Position numbers and translations under genes: made by a program. A stretch of DNA of 52,398 nt from Eubacteriales bacterium OttesenSCG-928-K08 (GTDB lineage Bacteria; Bacillota; Clostridia; Christensenellales; CAG-138): positions 1 through 52,398 of the forward strand of contig JAJDHH010000009.1 in NCBI GenBank assembly GCA_030266105.1, read 5' to 3'. The notes under the pieces were generated by a model. That model worked only from the letters and a program-made list of their open reading frames with translations. It searched no databases and was not told where the DNA came from. Positions 31,643-39,872 of this stretch are shown here, piece by piece; the first letter of the stretch is position 1; every line of letters starts with the position of its first letter.

Positions 31643-32620
31643 ATGAGAGAAATAACTTATGCACAGGCAATAAAAGAAGCGATGTCGGAGGAAATGCGGC
31701 GCGATGAGAACGTGTTCCTCATGGGTGAGGATGTAGGGCTTTATGGCGGCGCATTTGGTGTATCGCTTGGCATGTTTGAGGAGTTTGGCCCTGAGCGTGT
31801 GCGCGACACCCCCATTTCAGAGGCGGTTATCGCCGGTGCGGCAACGGGCGCGGCAGTCACGGGCATGCGCCCAATCGCGGAGATTATGTTCAGCGATTTT
31901 TGCACGATCGCAATGGATCAGCTTGTTAATCAGGCGGCAAAAATGCGCTACATGTTTGGCGGCAAAGCGCAGGTGCCAATGGTGCTGCGCATGCCGGAGG
32001 GCAGCGGCACAGGCGCTGCTGCGCAGCACAGCCAGAGCCTTGAAGCGTGGTTTTGCCATGTGCCGGGCTTAAAGGTTGTTACTGCCTCCACCCCTGCGGA
32101 TGCCAAGGGTTTATTAACAGCCGCCATTCGCGACAATAACCCTGTTGTGTTTTTTGAGCAGAAGCTTTTGTACAGGGTTAAAGGTGATGTGCCCGAGGGC
32201 GAATATGTTTTGCCGCTTGGAAAATCGCATGTTGCGCGCGAAGGAAGCGACATTACTCTTGTTACATATGGCCGCATGCTCCCGCTTTGCCTTGATGTGG
32301 CGGATGCTATGGCAAAAGAAGGCATCAGCGTAGAAATAATCGACCCGCGCACGCTCTACCCAATTGACATGGAGCCAATTATTGAGTCTGTCAAAAAAAC
32401 GTCGCGCGCGCTAATTGTGCATGAAGCCTGCCTGACCGGTGGGCTTGGTGGTGAAATTGCTGCAAGAATTGCGCAGAGCGAAGCTTTTTATTACCTTGAT
32501 GCACCCATCCATCGCGTTTGCGGGCTGGATGTGCCGGTGCCGTACTGCCCTGAACTTGAAAAGAACATCGTACCCACTGCCCCCAAAATAACGGCGGCAA
32601 TATACGAACTTATGCAATAG
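31643..32620 (+). CDS. acoB: TPP-dependent E1 beta subunit, acetoin-dehydrogenase type
   Basis: 325 residues, ATG 31643 behind GGAGGG, 16 bases after the E1alpha stop. Family features are [35 protein letters not shown] at the start, the [20 protein letters not shown] block, [19 protein letters not shown], and [13 protein letters not shown] near the C-terminal domain. It pairs with the alpha subunit in an alpha2beta2 enzyme and provides the glutamate that activates TPP. High similarity to the general E1beta family; the acetoin assignment comes from the operon form. Confidence 0.85.
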   Translation: MREITYAQAIKEAMSEEMRRDENVFLMGEDVGLYGGAFGVSLGMFEEFGPERVRDTPISEAVIAGAATGAAVTGMRPIAEIMFSDFCTIAMDQLVNQAAKMRYMFGGKAQVPMVLRMPEGSGTGAAAQHSQSLEAWFCHVPGLKVVTASTPADAKGLLTAAIRDNNPVVFFEQKLLYRVKGDVPEGEYVLPLGKSHVAREGSDITLVTYGRMLPLCLDVADAMAKEGISVEIIDPRTLYPIDMEPIIESVKKTSRALIVHEACLTGGLGGEIAARIAQSEAFYYLDAPIHRVCGLDVPVPYCPELEKNIVPTAPKITAAIYELMQ

Positions 32621-32635
32621 GAGGAGGCGTGCTCA

Positions 32636-33823
32636 ATGGCGGAAAGAATTATTATGCCCAAGGCCGGTATGGCCATGGAAACAGGCACAATCATCGCCTG
32701 GCTAAAGGATGTGGGCGAAGCTGTAGCTTACGGCGAGCCGCTTCTTGAAATTGAAACTGACAAAACAACAATGCAGGTCGAGGCCATGTCCACCGGTTAC
32801 CTGATTAAAAAGCTGTATGATGCTGATGATGAAGTACCTGTTACAACAACAATCGGCTACATAGGCGAATTAGGCGAAGAAGCTCCGGATGAAAACGCCC
32901 CGGAACAGGCGATTGCCCCTGCGCCCGCCGTGCAAGCTGACAAGAGCGCAACAATCTTAGAACCGGCACAACAAAATGTGGTGAAGGATTCCCTTCGCGC
33001 TACGCCTGCAGCAAGGCGGCTCGCGCAAATGAGCGGCGTTAACCTTGATGAGTTAAACACCGGCGATATTTTGCGCGCGCGCGACGTTCCCGCCATTAAA
33101 CACGATACCGCCAGCGCCATTAGCGCCACACCCTTAGCCGCTCGCGGCAAAACAGTGGCGCTCAACGGCATGCGCAAAACTATTGCGCGGCGCATGCAAC
33201 AATCCCACACGGAAATTCCACCTGTGACGCTAAATTCACAAGCCGATGTAACGGAACTTGCGCAGATGCGCACAAAAATAAACGAATCTGGGCAGCACAA
33301 AATTTCATTTAACGATTTTGTGATTAAAGCCTGCGCAATGGCCTTGCTGGAGTTCCCGAATATAAACGCGACTTACGCTCCGGAAGGCATAATTTTGCAC
33401 GAAAATGTTAACATCGGCATCGCTGTGGCGCTGGATGAAGGTTTGTTGGTGCCTGTGTTAAGCAACGCGCAGGATTATTCCTTGCGTGTGCTGGCACAAA
33501 AATCAAAAGCGCTTGCGACCGCAGCGCGCGCCGGCGAGCTGTTGCCTGATGCTTATTCGGGCGGCACGTTTACGGTTTCAAACCTCGGTATGTATGGCAT
33601 TACATCCTTCTCCCCCATCATAAATCTGCCAGAGGCTGCTATTTTAGGTGTGTGCGCCATAAATGAGAGCCTGACCATGACGCAGGAAGGCAGCATTGAG
33701 ACTCGAAAATACATGGGACTGAGCCTGACTTTTGATCACCGCTGCATAGATGGTGCAGGCGGCGCAAAGTTCTTGCAGCATGTTGTGAAGCTTTTGCAAA
33801 ACCCGCTAGAGTTATTGCTGTAG
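32636..33823 (+). CDS. acoC: Dihydrolipoyl acyltransferase E2 component
   Basis: 395 residues. Residues 1-78 are a lipoyl domain with the lipoylated Lys43 in IETDKTTMQVEA. An Ala/Pro-rich linker follows, then a peripheral subunit-binding domain (ATPAARRLAQMSGVNLDELN, about 121-155) and the catalytic domain with His368 in the FDHRCIDG motif. It takes the acyl group from E1 to CoA. No dihydrolipoyl dehydrogenase (E3), lipoate ligase or acoX gene occurs in the window, so the complex must borrow E3 from elsewhere. ATG 32636 follows AGGAGG. It is the end of the regulator-E1-E2 operon. Confidence 0.88.
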   Translation: MAERIIMPKAGMAMETGTIIAWLKDVGEAVAYGEPLLEIETDKTTMQVEAMSTGYLIKKLYDADDEVPVTTTIGYIGELGEEAPDENAPEQAIAPAPAVQADKSATILEPAQQNVVKDSLRATPAARRLAQMSGVNLDELNTGDILRARDVPAIKHDTASAISATPLAARGKTVALNGMRKTIARRMQQSHTEIPPVTLNSQADVTELAQMRTKINESGQHKISFNDFVIKACAMALLEFPNINATYAPEGIILHENVNIGIAVALDEGLLVPVLSNAQDYSLRVLAQKSKALATAARAGELLPDAYSGGTFTVSNLGMYGITSFSPIINLPEAAILGVCAINESLTMTQEGSIETRKYMGLSLTFDHRCIDGAGGAKFLQHVVKLLQNPLELLL

Positions 33824-33855
33824 GCAGCAATTTAAATTAAATGTTCAAATAAATT

Positions 33856-33895
33856 CCGCGGCAGATTTCAGGAGAAAAACCTGAATTTGCCGCGG
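33856..33895 (+). terminator. Hairpin downstream of acoC
   Basis: CCGCGGC (33856-33862) pairs with GCCGCGG (33889-33895) and the inner TCAGG with CCTGA. No T run follows, so it may be a weak terminator or a 3' stabilising hairpin. Confidence 0.65.
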
Positions 33896-33961
33896 CAATA
33901 TGGCTTTGCTAATTTAAAAGACCCAAAACACAAGCACTTTACAAGAGCCTGCAAAATTTGT

Positions 33962-33990
33962 TTGACATTACTGTGCCATGCCGATATAAT
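33962..33990 (+). promoter_or_regulatory. Consensus sigma-A promoter for the SorC2/liv operon
   Basis: TTGACA (33962-33967), exactly 17 bases, then TATAAT (33985-33990): both boxes perfect. The expected start near 33997 leaves a leader of about 220 bases before ATG 34218. A consensus promoter usually needs repression, in line with the operator-like repeats just downstream. Confidence 0.8.
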
Positions 33991-34009
33991 ATACAAAATC
34001 ATAACTAAT

Positions 34010-34187
34010 CATTTGTAACTATCCATGACAAATGTCGCGTTCGCTTAAACAATCGTTACTATTTTGCCTGAAAGGAATAACTCCATAGTATTTGCACACA
34101 ACAGCTGCACACATGGCCTTCTTTAATGACATTGAGAAGGAGAAAAGTTATCAAGGTGACAAATGTAACGTTTAGTTACAAATGTAA
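34010..34187. promoter_or_regulatory. Repeated ACAAATG sites, candidate SorC operators
   Basis: CATTTGTAAC (34010-34019, the inverted form), GACAAATGTC (34027-34036), ACAAATGTAA (34159-34168) and ACAAATGTAA (34178-34187). Two lie just after the promoter and two just before the regulator gene. Spacing between the last two starts is 19 bases. They are the obvious binding sites for the SorC protein encoded next. Confidence 0.6.
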
Positions 34188-34217
34188 AGCGGCTCACATC
34201 CGCTTTTGGAGGAAAGC

Positions 34218-35165
34218 ATGGTTGATCGCGCAACGATGGTGAAAATTGCCTACTGGTACTACAAAAAAAATATCACACAGGAAGAGATTGCAAAGCGGCT
34301 TGGTTATTCCCGCCAAAGGGTCAACAAACTTGTAAGTTCGCTCATTCCTGAAGGCATAGTCAACATCGAGATTCGCGGGTTGGAACATGAGCACATAATG
34401 CTTGAGAACGAACTTGAACACCACTTTTCGCTCAAGCGCGTAATCATTGCCGACACAAAGCAGGCTGAAATGCCACGCCTTGCAGTGCTAGGAAAAAAAG
34501 CGGCCGATTTTCTTGATGAATACATTCAGGATGGCAAAACCGTTGGCGTATCATGGGGCTCCACACTTGGCGAAACAATAAGCTACATGCACGCAACAAA
34601 CAAAAAACGCTGCAGCGTAGTGCAGCTTGTAGGTGGCCTTGAGGCTGCTGATATGGCCGTTAAGCCGGATGAAATCACCCGCATGCTCGCGGCAAAGCTC
34701 GGCTGTGATTATAACATTCTTTACGCGCCGGCCGTTCTCAGCGATGAAGTTGCCCGTGAGATTCTCGCCGAACAACAGTTTTACAAGGAAGCCGCCGCCC
34801 GCATAGAGCATTGCGATATTGCAGTGATTGGCATAGGCCAGCTGCACGAAAATGCCACCATCGTTTCAAGCGGATATTTGCCCGAGGCCGATATGCGCGA
34901 TATGCTTGCAAAAGGATATGTGGGCGATATTTGCTTTAACCACTACAGGGCGGATGGCGACACAGGCATTTTCCAAGTCAAAAAGCGCGTGATGGGTGTG
35001 GATATTGAAACTCTAAGGCGCATCCCGGTCGTGATTGCTATTGCAGGTGGCGAGGATAAGGCTGAATCCGTGCTGGGCGCACTCAACACAGGCTGCCTTG
35101 ATGTGCTGATTGTGGATATCGCTTTAGCTGCAAAACTTGAGGCAATGACGTTAAAAAGAGTATAA
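34218..35165 (+). CDS. SorC-family transcriptional regulator of the liv/kinase operon
   Basis: 315 residues, ATG 34218 after GGAGGAAAGC (the TTG at 34206 lacks spacing). HTH: IAYWYYKKNITQEEIAKRLGYSRQRVNKLVSSLIPEGIVNI; effector domain with VGVSWGSTLGETI, QLVGGLEA and DIAVIGIGQL blocks and the ending GCLDVLIVDIALA. It is a paralogue of the regulator at 29656 but not closely alike. It is the first gene of the long operon and likely its repressor or activator, responding to a phosphorylated intermediate made by the FGGY kinase downstream. LsrR, the AI-2 regulator, belongs to this family. Confidence 0.9.
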   Translation: MVDRATMVKIAYWYYKKNITQEEIAKRLGYSRQRVNKLVSSLIPEGIVNIEIRGLEHEHIMLENELEHHFSLKRVIIADTKQAEMPRLAVLGKKAADFLDEYIQDGKTVGVSWGSTLGETISYMHATNKKRCSVVQLVGGLEAADMAVKPDEITRMLAAKLGCDYNILYAPAVLSDEVAREILAEQQFYKEAAARIEHCDIAVIGIGQLHENATIVSSGYLPEADMRDMLAKGYVGDICFNHYRADGDTGIFQVKKRVMGVDIETLRRIPVVIAIAGGEDKAESVLGALNTGCLDVLIVDIALAAKLEAMTLKRV

Positions 35166-35216
35166 GGGGTACAATACCCTTTATATAAAAACACAAAAAC
35201 TAGGAGGAACGACTCA

Positions 35217-36455
35217 ATGAAAAAACTGATTTCCATGCTTGTGATAGTGGCAATGCTTACAGCAGCCTTTGCCGGATGCACAAACAATGCGACGCCGGAC
35301 CCCTCCCCCACCGCAGCAGTGGACCCGGGCCCTGCCGTTGTTGACCCTGGAACGACCGAACCGGAGCCCGAAGTAAACTCCGACCCGATCAAAATTGGTT
35401 ATGTCTCCGCACTTTCCGGCGACACGGCGCTGTGGGGCCAGGCGGGCCTTAACGGCATGCTGATGACTGCTGAAAAGATCAACGCTGCTGGTGGCGTACT
35501 TGGCCGTCAGATCGAAGTTATCGGCCTTGATGGCAAAGGCGAAGCGGCTGACTCCGTTAGCGCATACCGCAAGCTGGTTGAGCAGGAAGGCGTTGTTGCT
35601 GTTGTTGGCACAAACTTCAGCAGCTGCAATATCCCGATCGCGGCGGTTTCCGATGAGCTGAAGGTTCCCGTTATTGCAACTGCGGCCTCCAACGAGCTGG
35701 TTACAGTTGACGAAAATGGCACACTGCACCCCTACTCCTTCCGCCTGTGCTTTATCGACAGCTTCCAGGGCACAGTGGTTGGCGACTATGCTGCAAAGCA
35801 GCTTGGCGCAAAGAAGGGCGCGATCATCGTTGACATTACCGATGCTTACTCCACAGGCGTTGGCGAATACATCGCCACGGCATTCACCGCTGCTGGCGGC
35901 GAAATGGTCGCGACTGAAGAAGCACAGTCCGGCGACAACGACTTCCGTGCGCAGCTCACAAAAATTGCGCGCGCAGAACCCGATGTTCTGTTCATTCCCT
36001 GGATTTATCAGAACGTTGCGCTGATCGCAAAGCAGGCGCGCGAGCTTGGCATCGAATGCGTATTCCTCGGCACGGACGGCTGGGACTCCGCTGAGTTGGC
36101 GGATCTGGCTGGCGGCGCGCTCGAAGGCTGCTCTTACGTTTCACGTATCGGCTTTAACACACCGGAAGCAAAGGCCTATGGCGAAGAGTATGTCGCAAAG
36201 TACAACATCGGCCTCGAAGCCGAGTGCCTGTTTGGCAACGATGGCCTCCTGTGGGTTCTCGACGCGATTGAGCGTGCGGGCTCCGCAGAACCCACCGCCA
36301 TCCGCGATGCGCTCGAATCGACCGACACCTTCACCGGCCTCCTTGGCAAAATGACAATGGACGCTGCAACCCATAACCCCCAGAGGGATTGCGCGATCTT
36401 CACCTGCACAAACGGCGTGTTCGAATTCGTCGAAATCTACGACAGCAACAAATAA
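35217..36455 (+). CDS. livJ: Branched-chain-amino-acid-type ABC transporter substrate-binding lipoprotein
   Basis: 412 residues. Signal peptide with lipobox FAGC (Cys21), then a Pro-rich linker and a two-lobe Peripla_BP_6 domain: IKIGYVSALSGDTALWGQAGLNGMLMTAEKINAAGGVLGRQIEVIGLDGKG. It captures the solute outside the membrane for LivHMGF. Members of this family bind Leu/Ile/Val but also amides, urea, aromatic acids and hydroxy acids, so the name does not fix the ligand; the operon suggests a carbohydrate-like or ketol compound. AGGAGG site before ATG 35217. Confidence 0.88.
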   Translation: MKKLISMLVIVAMLTAAFAGCTNNATPDPSPTAAVDPGPAVVDPGTTEPEPEVNSDPIKIGYVSALSGDTALWGQAGLNGMLMTAEKINAAGGVLGRQIEVIGLDGKGEAADSVSAYRKLVEQEGVVAVVGTNFSSCNIPIAAVSDELKVPVIATAASNELVTVDENGTLHPYSFRLCFIDSFQGTVVGDYAAKQLGAKKGAIIVDITDAYSTGVGEYIATAFTAAGGEMVATEEAQSGDNDFRAQLTKIARAEPDVLFIPWIYQNVALIAKQARELGIECVFLGTDGWDSAELADLAGGALEGCSYVSRIGFNTPEAKAYGEEYVAKYNIGLEAECLFGNDGLLWVLDAIERAGSAEPTAIRDALESTDTFTGLLGKMTMDAATHNPQRDCAIFTCTNGVFEFVEIYDSNK

Positions 36456-36470
36456 TCAACATTCCAGATC

Positions 36471-36508
36471 ATGGCTGTTCCGCGGCGAGACTGCCGCGGA
36501 ACAGCCAT
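36471..36508 (+). other. Perfect 16-bp intercistronic hairpin after the binding-protein gene
   Basis: ATGGCTGTTCCGCGGC (36471-36486) pairs with GCCGCGGAACAGCCAT (36493-36508) around a 6-base loop. An A-rich sequence follows instead of Ts, so it is more likely a partial terminator or mRNA-stabilising hairpin that gives the binding protein higher expression than the permease genes, as usual in such operons. Confidence 0.75.
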
Positions 36509-36575
36509 AAAAATAAGCGGCGCAGGGCGCCAGGATGCACTTCGTATAAAACGCATATTGATTTGAGGTGAAGAG

Positions 36576-37448
36576 ATGTTCTTCCAACAGTTGATTACCG
36601 GCCTTTCTATCGGCGGCGTATATGCGCTGATTGCTACGGGCTACTCGTTGGTATATAGCCTGCTGGATTTTTCAAACTGGGCGCACGGTGAAGTGGCGAT
36701 GCTTGGCGCATACGTTGCGTTTATGGCGATATCCGCGTTGAACCTACCCTTCCTGGCGGCGGTGGTGTTGGGGATTGCGGGCGCAGCGCTCATAAGCCTT
36801 TTTAATGAGCGGCTGGCATATCGCAGAATCCGCCACAATAAATCCCCTAACATGTTTCTAATGATTGCGGCGATGGGCCTTTCCACGACTTACCAGAATG
36901 CGGCAACACTCGTGTTTGGCGCAAAGTTTAAGCAATACCCCAATGTATTGCCGATCTCCTCTGTCAGCATAGGGAACCTGCGCATAGGCGTGCTGGATCT
37001 TGTGAGCCTTATTATTACTGCAGTTGTTCTTGTTGTGCTGATCATAGTAATCAACAAAACAAAATTCGGATTGAATGTACGCGCCATTGCGTGCAACAGC
37101 CAAACGGCTGATCTGCTTGGAATCAAAGTTGACAAATGCATTGCAACGGTGTTTTTGCTTGCGGGCGCTCTTGCGGGCTGCGCGGGCATTCTTTTAGGCA
37201 TGAAATATAATGTTTACCCCACGATGGGAAACGTTGGTGTTAAGGCGTTTATTGCGTCCGTGCTGGGGGGCTTAGGCAGCGTACCCGGCGCAATTGTGGG
37301 CGCGCTATTGCTTGGCGTAATAGAAACCCTTGCCTCCGGCTACCTAAGCTCTGGTCTGCGAGACCTGATTTCATTTACCCTATTGATCGTCATTCTGCTT
37401 GTGCGGCCTGCGGGCTTGATGGGTGTTGACGTGCAGGAAAAAGCATAG
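36576..37448 (+). CDS. livH: ABC transporter permease, LivH type
   Basis: 290 residues with about eight membrane segments starting LITGLSIGGVYALIATGYSLVYSLLDFSNWAHGEVAMLGAY, the typical LivH opening. NVRAIACNSQTADLLGIKVDK is the cytoplasmic coupling helix that meets the ATPases, and GLGSVPGAIVGALLLGVIE is the C-terminal signature. AGGTGAAGAG precedes ATG 36576. Forms a heterodimer with LivM. Confidence 0.9.
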   Translation: MFFQQLITGLSIGGVYALIATGYSLVYSLLDFSNWAHGEVAMLGAYVAFMAISALNLPFLAAVVLGIAGAALISLFNERLAYRRIRHNKSPNMFLMIAAMGLSTTYQNAATLVFGAKFKQYPNVLPISSVSIGNLRIGVLDLVSLIITAVVLVVLIIVINKTKFGLNVRAIACNSQTADLLGIKVDKCIATVFLLAGALAGCAGILLGMKYNVYPTMGNVGVKAFIASVLGGLGSVPGAIVGALLLGVIETLASGYLSSGLRDLISFTLLIVILLVRPAGLMGVDVQEKA

Positions 37449-37466
37449 AAGGAAGGTGAATGCCAT

Positions 37467-38387
37467 ATGTTGAATTCTTTCCAGCAGGGCGTCATCATTC
37501 TCGTGTGCATCAATGTGATTGCGGTGCTTGGCATGTCCGTGCTGACGGGCTTTACACGGCTGTTCTCCTTTGGTAACGCGGGTTTTATGTCCATCGGCGC
37601 TTATGCATCGGCGATGCTTAGCGTACGCCTGGGAATGCCCTTCATTATTTCCATGGTGTTTGGCGCGGCTTTTGCGGGCTTCATTGCCTATCTGCTTGGC
37701 TCGCTGACGATCCGCCTGAAGGGCGACTATTTTTTGATCACCTGCCTTGGGTTTGGCGAGAGCGTGCGTGTTCTTTTCAACTACACTCGGGGTATAACCG
37801 GCGGTGCGGCAGGCTTTGCGGGGATACCCGGCACAACGACCGCCACCATTGCTGTGGTGTGTGCGGTGTTGGCTTTTATAATCGCCTGGACTTTTATTCA
37901 CTCCAAATTCGGGCGAAACTTAACGGCAATCCGCGAAAACGAAATGGCGGCTGATGCTGTGGGCATTAACACATTCCGCTACAAACGCCTTTCGTTCGTA
38001 TTTAGCGCTGTGTTTGCAGGCTGGGCCGGTGCACTTTTTGCGCATTACATGCGCTTTATCACACCCGCCGACTTTTCGCTCGCAAAATCATGTGAGTTAA
38101 TTACCACCACCGTTATTGGCGGCCTTGGTTCGCTCACAGGCTCGGTGCTGGGTGCGCTCTTAGTCACACTGCTGCCGGAGCTGTTCCGTGGGCTTGCGGA
38201 ATACCGCATGTTCCTATATGGTGTTGCTGTTGTTGTTGTGATATTGCTCAAGCCGGACGGACTGTATGGCTACAGGGAGTTTTCACTTAAGCGCACAATA
38301 AACTGGTGGCGCAATTTACCTAACATGATCCGGGAAAAAAGCGCACAACGTAAGCAACGCCGGGAAAAGCGAGGTGAGAGCAAATGA
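37467..38387 (+). CDS. livM: ABC transporter permease, LivM type
   Basis: 306 residues, about eight to nine membrane segments; SVLTGFTRLFSFGNAGFMSIGAYASAM at the start, the NLTAIRENEMAADAVGINTFRYK coupling helix, and GGLGSLTGSVLGALLVTLLPELF near the end mark LivM. It overlaps livG by 4 bases (ATGA). The C-terminus is strongly basic (EKSAQRKQRREKR). Confidence 0.9.
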   Translation: MLNSFQQGVIILVCINVIAVLGMSVLTGFTRLFSFGNAGFMSIGAYASAMLSVRLGMPFIISMVFGAAFAGFIAYLLGSLTIRLKGDYFLITCLGFGESVRVLFNYTRGITGGAAGFAGIPGTTTATIAVVCAVLAFIIAWTFIHSKFGRNLTAIRENEMAADAVGINTFRYKRLSFVFSAVFAGWAGALFAHYMRFITPADFSLAKSCELITTTVIGGLGSLTGSVLGALLVTLLPELFRGLAEYRMFLYGVAVVVVILLKPDGLYGYREFSLKRTINWWRNLPNMIREKSAQRKQRREKRGESK

Positions 38388-39169
38388 GCGCAAAACAGGA
38401 AAGCACAAAAGTGCTGTGCATGGATAAAGTCGAAAAACATTTTGGCGGCGTTCGTGCGATTGACGCATTCAGCCTCACTTTGCATGAGGGTGTTGTTTAT
38501 GGGCTGATTGGCCCAAACGGCGCCGGCAAAACGACGATATTTAATACGATAACCGGCATTTACACCCCCAGTGCAGGCAAAATACATTTTTACGAGAAGG
38601 ATATCACCAGCATTCGCCCATTTGAGGCGGCGCAGCTTGGTATCGGGCGAACATTCCAAAACATACGCCTGTTTTCCAACATGAGCGTGTTGGATAATGT
38701 TGTTATGGCCTGCTCTATGGATGCGGACTATAAAATGCCCGCTGCGATTTTCCGGCTACCCAAATACAGAAAACTGGAAAAACAGATAAACGAAAAGGCC
38801 ATGGGCTTACTTGAGACGATGGGCCTTGAGGATCGTGCGAACGAACGCGCCAGCAGCCTCCCCTACGGGCACCAACGTAAGCTTGAAATTGCGCGCGCGA
38901 TGGCGCTCAACCCCAAGCTGCTGCTGCTTGATGAACCGGCCGCTGGCATGAACGCGGATGAGGAAATTGAGCTTGTTGAATTTATCAAAGGCATACACCA
39001 GCGTTTTTCGCTCACAATACTCCTGATAGAGCACCATATGGATGTTGTGGCTAATCTTTGCGATCATGTGACGGCGCTTAACTTTGGCAAAACCATAGCA
39101 GAAGGCACCCCTGCCGAGGTTAAGAGCAATCAGGCCGTTATAGACGCATACCTGGGGGTGGCAAAATAA
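38384..39169 (+). CDS. livG: ABC transporter ATPase, LivG type
   Basis: 261 residues. Walker A GPNGAGKT, Q-loop region GIGRTFQNIRLFSNMSVLDNV (LivG-specific), a signature region reading SLPYGHQRKLEIARAM (LPYGHQ in place of LSGGQ, normal for LivG), Walker B LLLLDEPAAGMN and His switch LLIEHHMDVV. With LivF it energises uptake. Starts in the last bases of livM and abuts livF with a 1-base overlap. Confidence 0.92.
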   Translation: MSAKQESTKVLCMDKVEKHFGGVRAIDAFSLTLHEGVVYGLIGPNGAGKTTIFNTITGIYTPSAGKIHFYEKDITSIRPFEAAQLGIGRTFQNIRLFSNMSVLDNVVMACSMDADYKMPAAIFRLPKYRKLEKQINEKAMGLLETMGLEDRANERASSLPYGHQRKLEIARAMALNPKLLLLDEPAAGMNADEEIELVEFIKGIHQRFSLTILLIEHHMDVVANLCDHVTALNFGKTIAEGTPAEVKSNQAVIDAYLGVAK

Positions 39170-39870
39170 TGTTAAAAATTGAAGGCCTTAAGGCTGCATA
39201 CGGCGGCATCAAAGCCCTAAAAAAAGTGGATATGAATGTTAACGAGGGCGAGATCGTTGCCGTGCTTGGCGCAAACGGCGCAGGCAAATCGACTTTGCTA
39301 AAGTGTATTTCTTCAGTCATGAAACCCGCCGAGGGCACAATTACGTTTTTGGACAAACCGCTGCCCACAAAGCCATTTGAGGTGGTTGGCGCCGGGCTTG
39401 TGCATGTGCCCGAGGGCAGGCAGATTTTCGCCAAGCTCACTGTTACGGAAAACCTTCGTGTTGGCCATGTTTTGCGCACGGATACCGCAGAGATCAAAAA
39501 GGATTATGAGCGGGTGTTCGAGTATTTTCCGCGCCTTAAAGAGCGTGAAAATCAATATGGCGGTTTACTTTCCGGCGGCGAGCAACAAATGCTGGCTGTT
39601 GCGCGTGGCATTATGGCGCGGCCAAAGCTGATGATGCTTGACGAACCATCCCTTGGTTTGGCGCCCATCATTGTGGATCAAATATTCGAAATCATTCAGG
39701 AAATCAACCGTTACGGAACATCAATTATGCTCGTGGAGCAAAATGCTATGAAGGCGCTCTCCGTTTGCGACCGGGCATATATACTCAATGTCGGAGAGGT
39801 GGAGCTTTCAGGCACGCGAGAAGAGGTGCTCGCAAACGAATCGCTGAGTAAGGCGTATCTTGGAGATTAA
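39169..39870 (+). CDS. livF: ABC transporter ATPase, LivF type
   Basis: 233 residues. Walker A GANGAGKS, Q-loop region GLVHVPEGRQIFAKLTVTENL, signature LLSGGEQQMLAVARGIM, Walker B LMMLDEPSLGLAP and switch VEQNAMKAL are all LivF-like. The FGGY kinase starts 2 bases after its stop, so transport and metabolism are in one transcript. Confidence 0.92.
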   Translation: MLKIEGLKAAYGGIKALKKVDMNVNEGEIVAVLGANGAGKSTLLKCISSVMKPAEGTITFLDKPLPTKPFEVVGAGLVHVPEGRQIFAKLTVTENLRVGHVLRTDTAEIKKDYERVFEYFPRLKERENQYGGLLSGGEQQMLAVARGIMARPKLMMLDEPSLGLAPIIVDQIFEIIQEINRYGTSIMLVEQNAMKALSVCDRAYILNVGEVELSGTREEVLANESLSKAYLGD

Positions 39871-39872
39871 CA

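Larger units (their letters stand above)
33824..34217 (+). other. 394-base regulatory gap between acoC and the second SorC gene
   Basis: Contains, in order: a hairpin downstream of acoC (33856-33895), a consensus promoter (33962-33990), four ACAAATG-type words (34010-34187) and the AGGAAAGC binding site of the next gene. No coding frame is supported. Confidence 0.8.
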
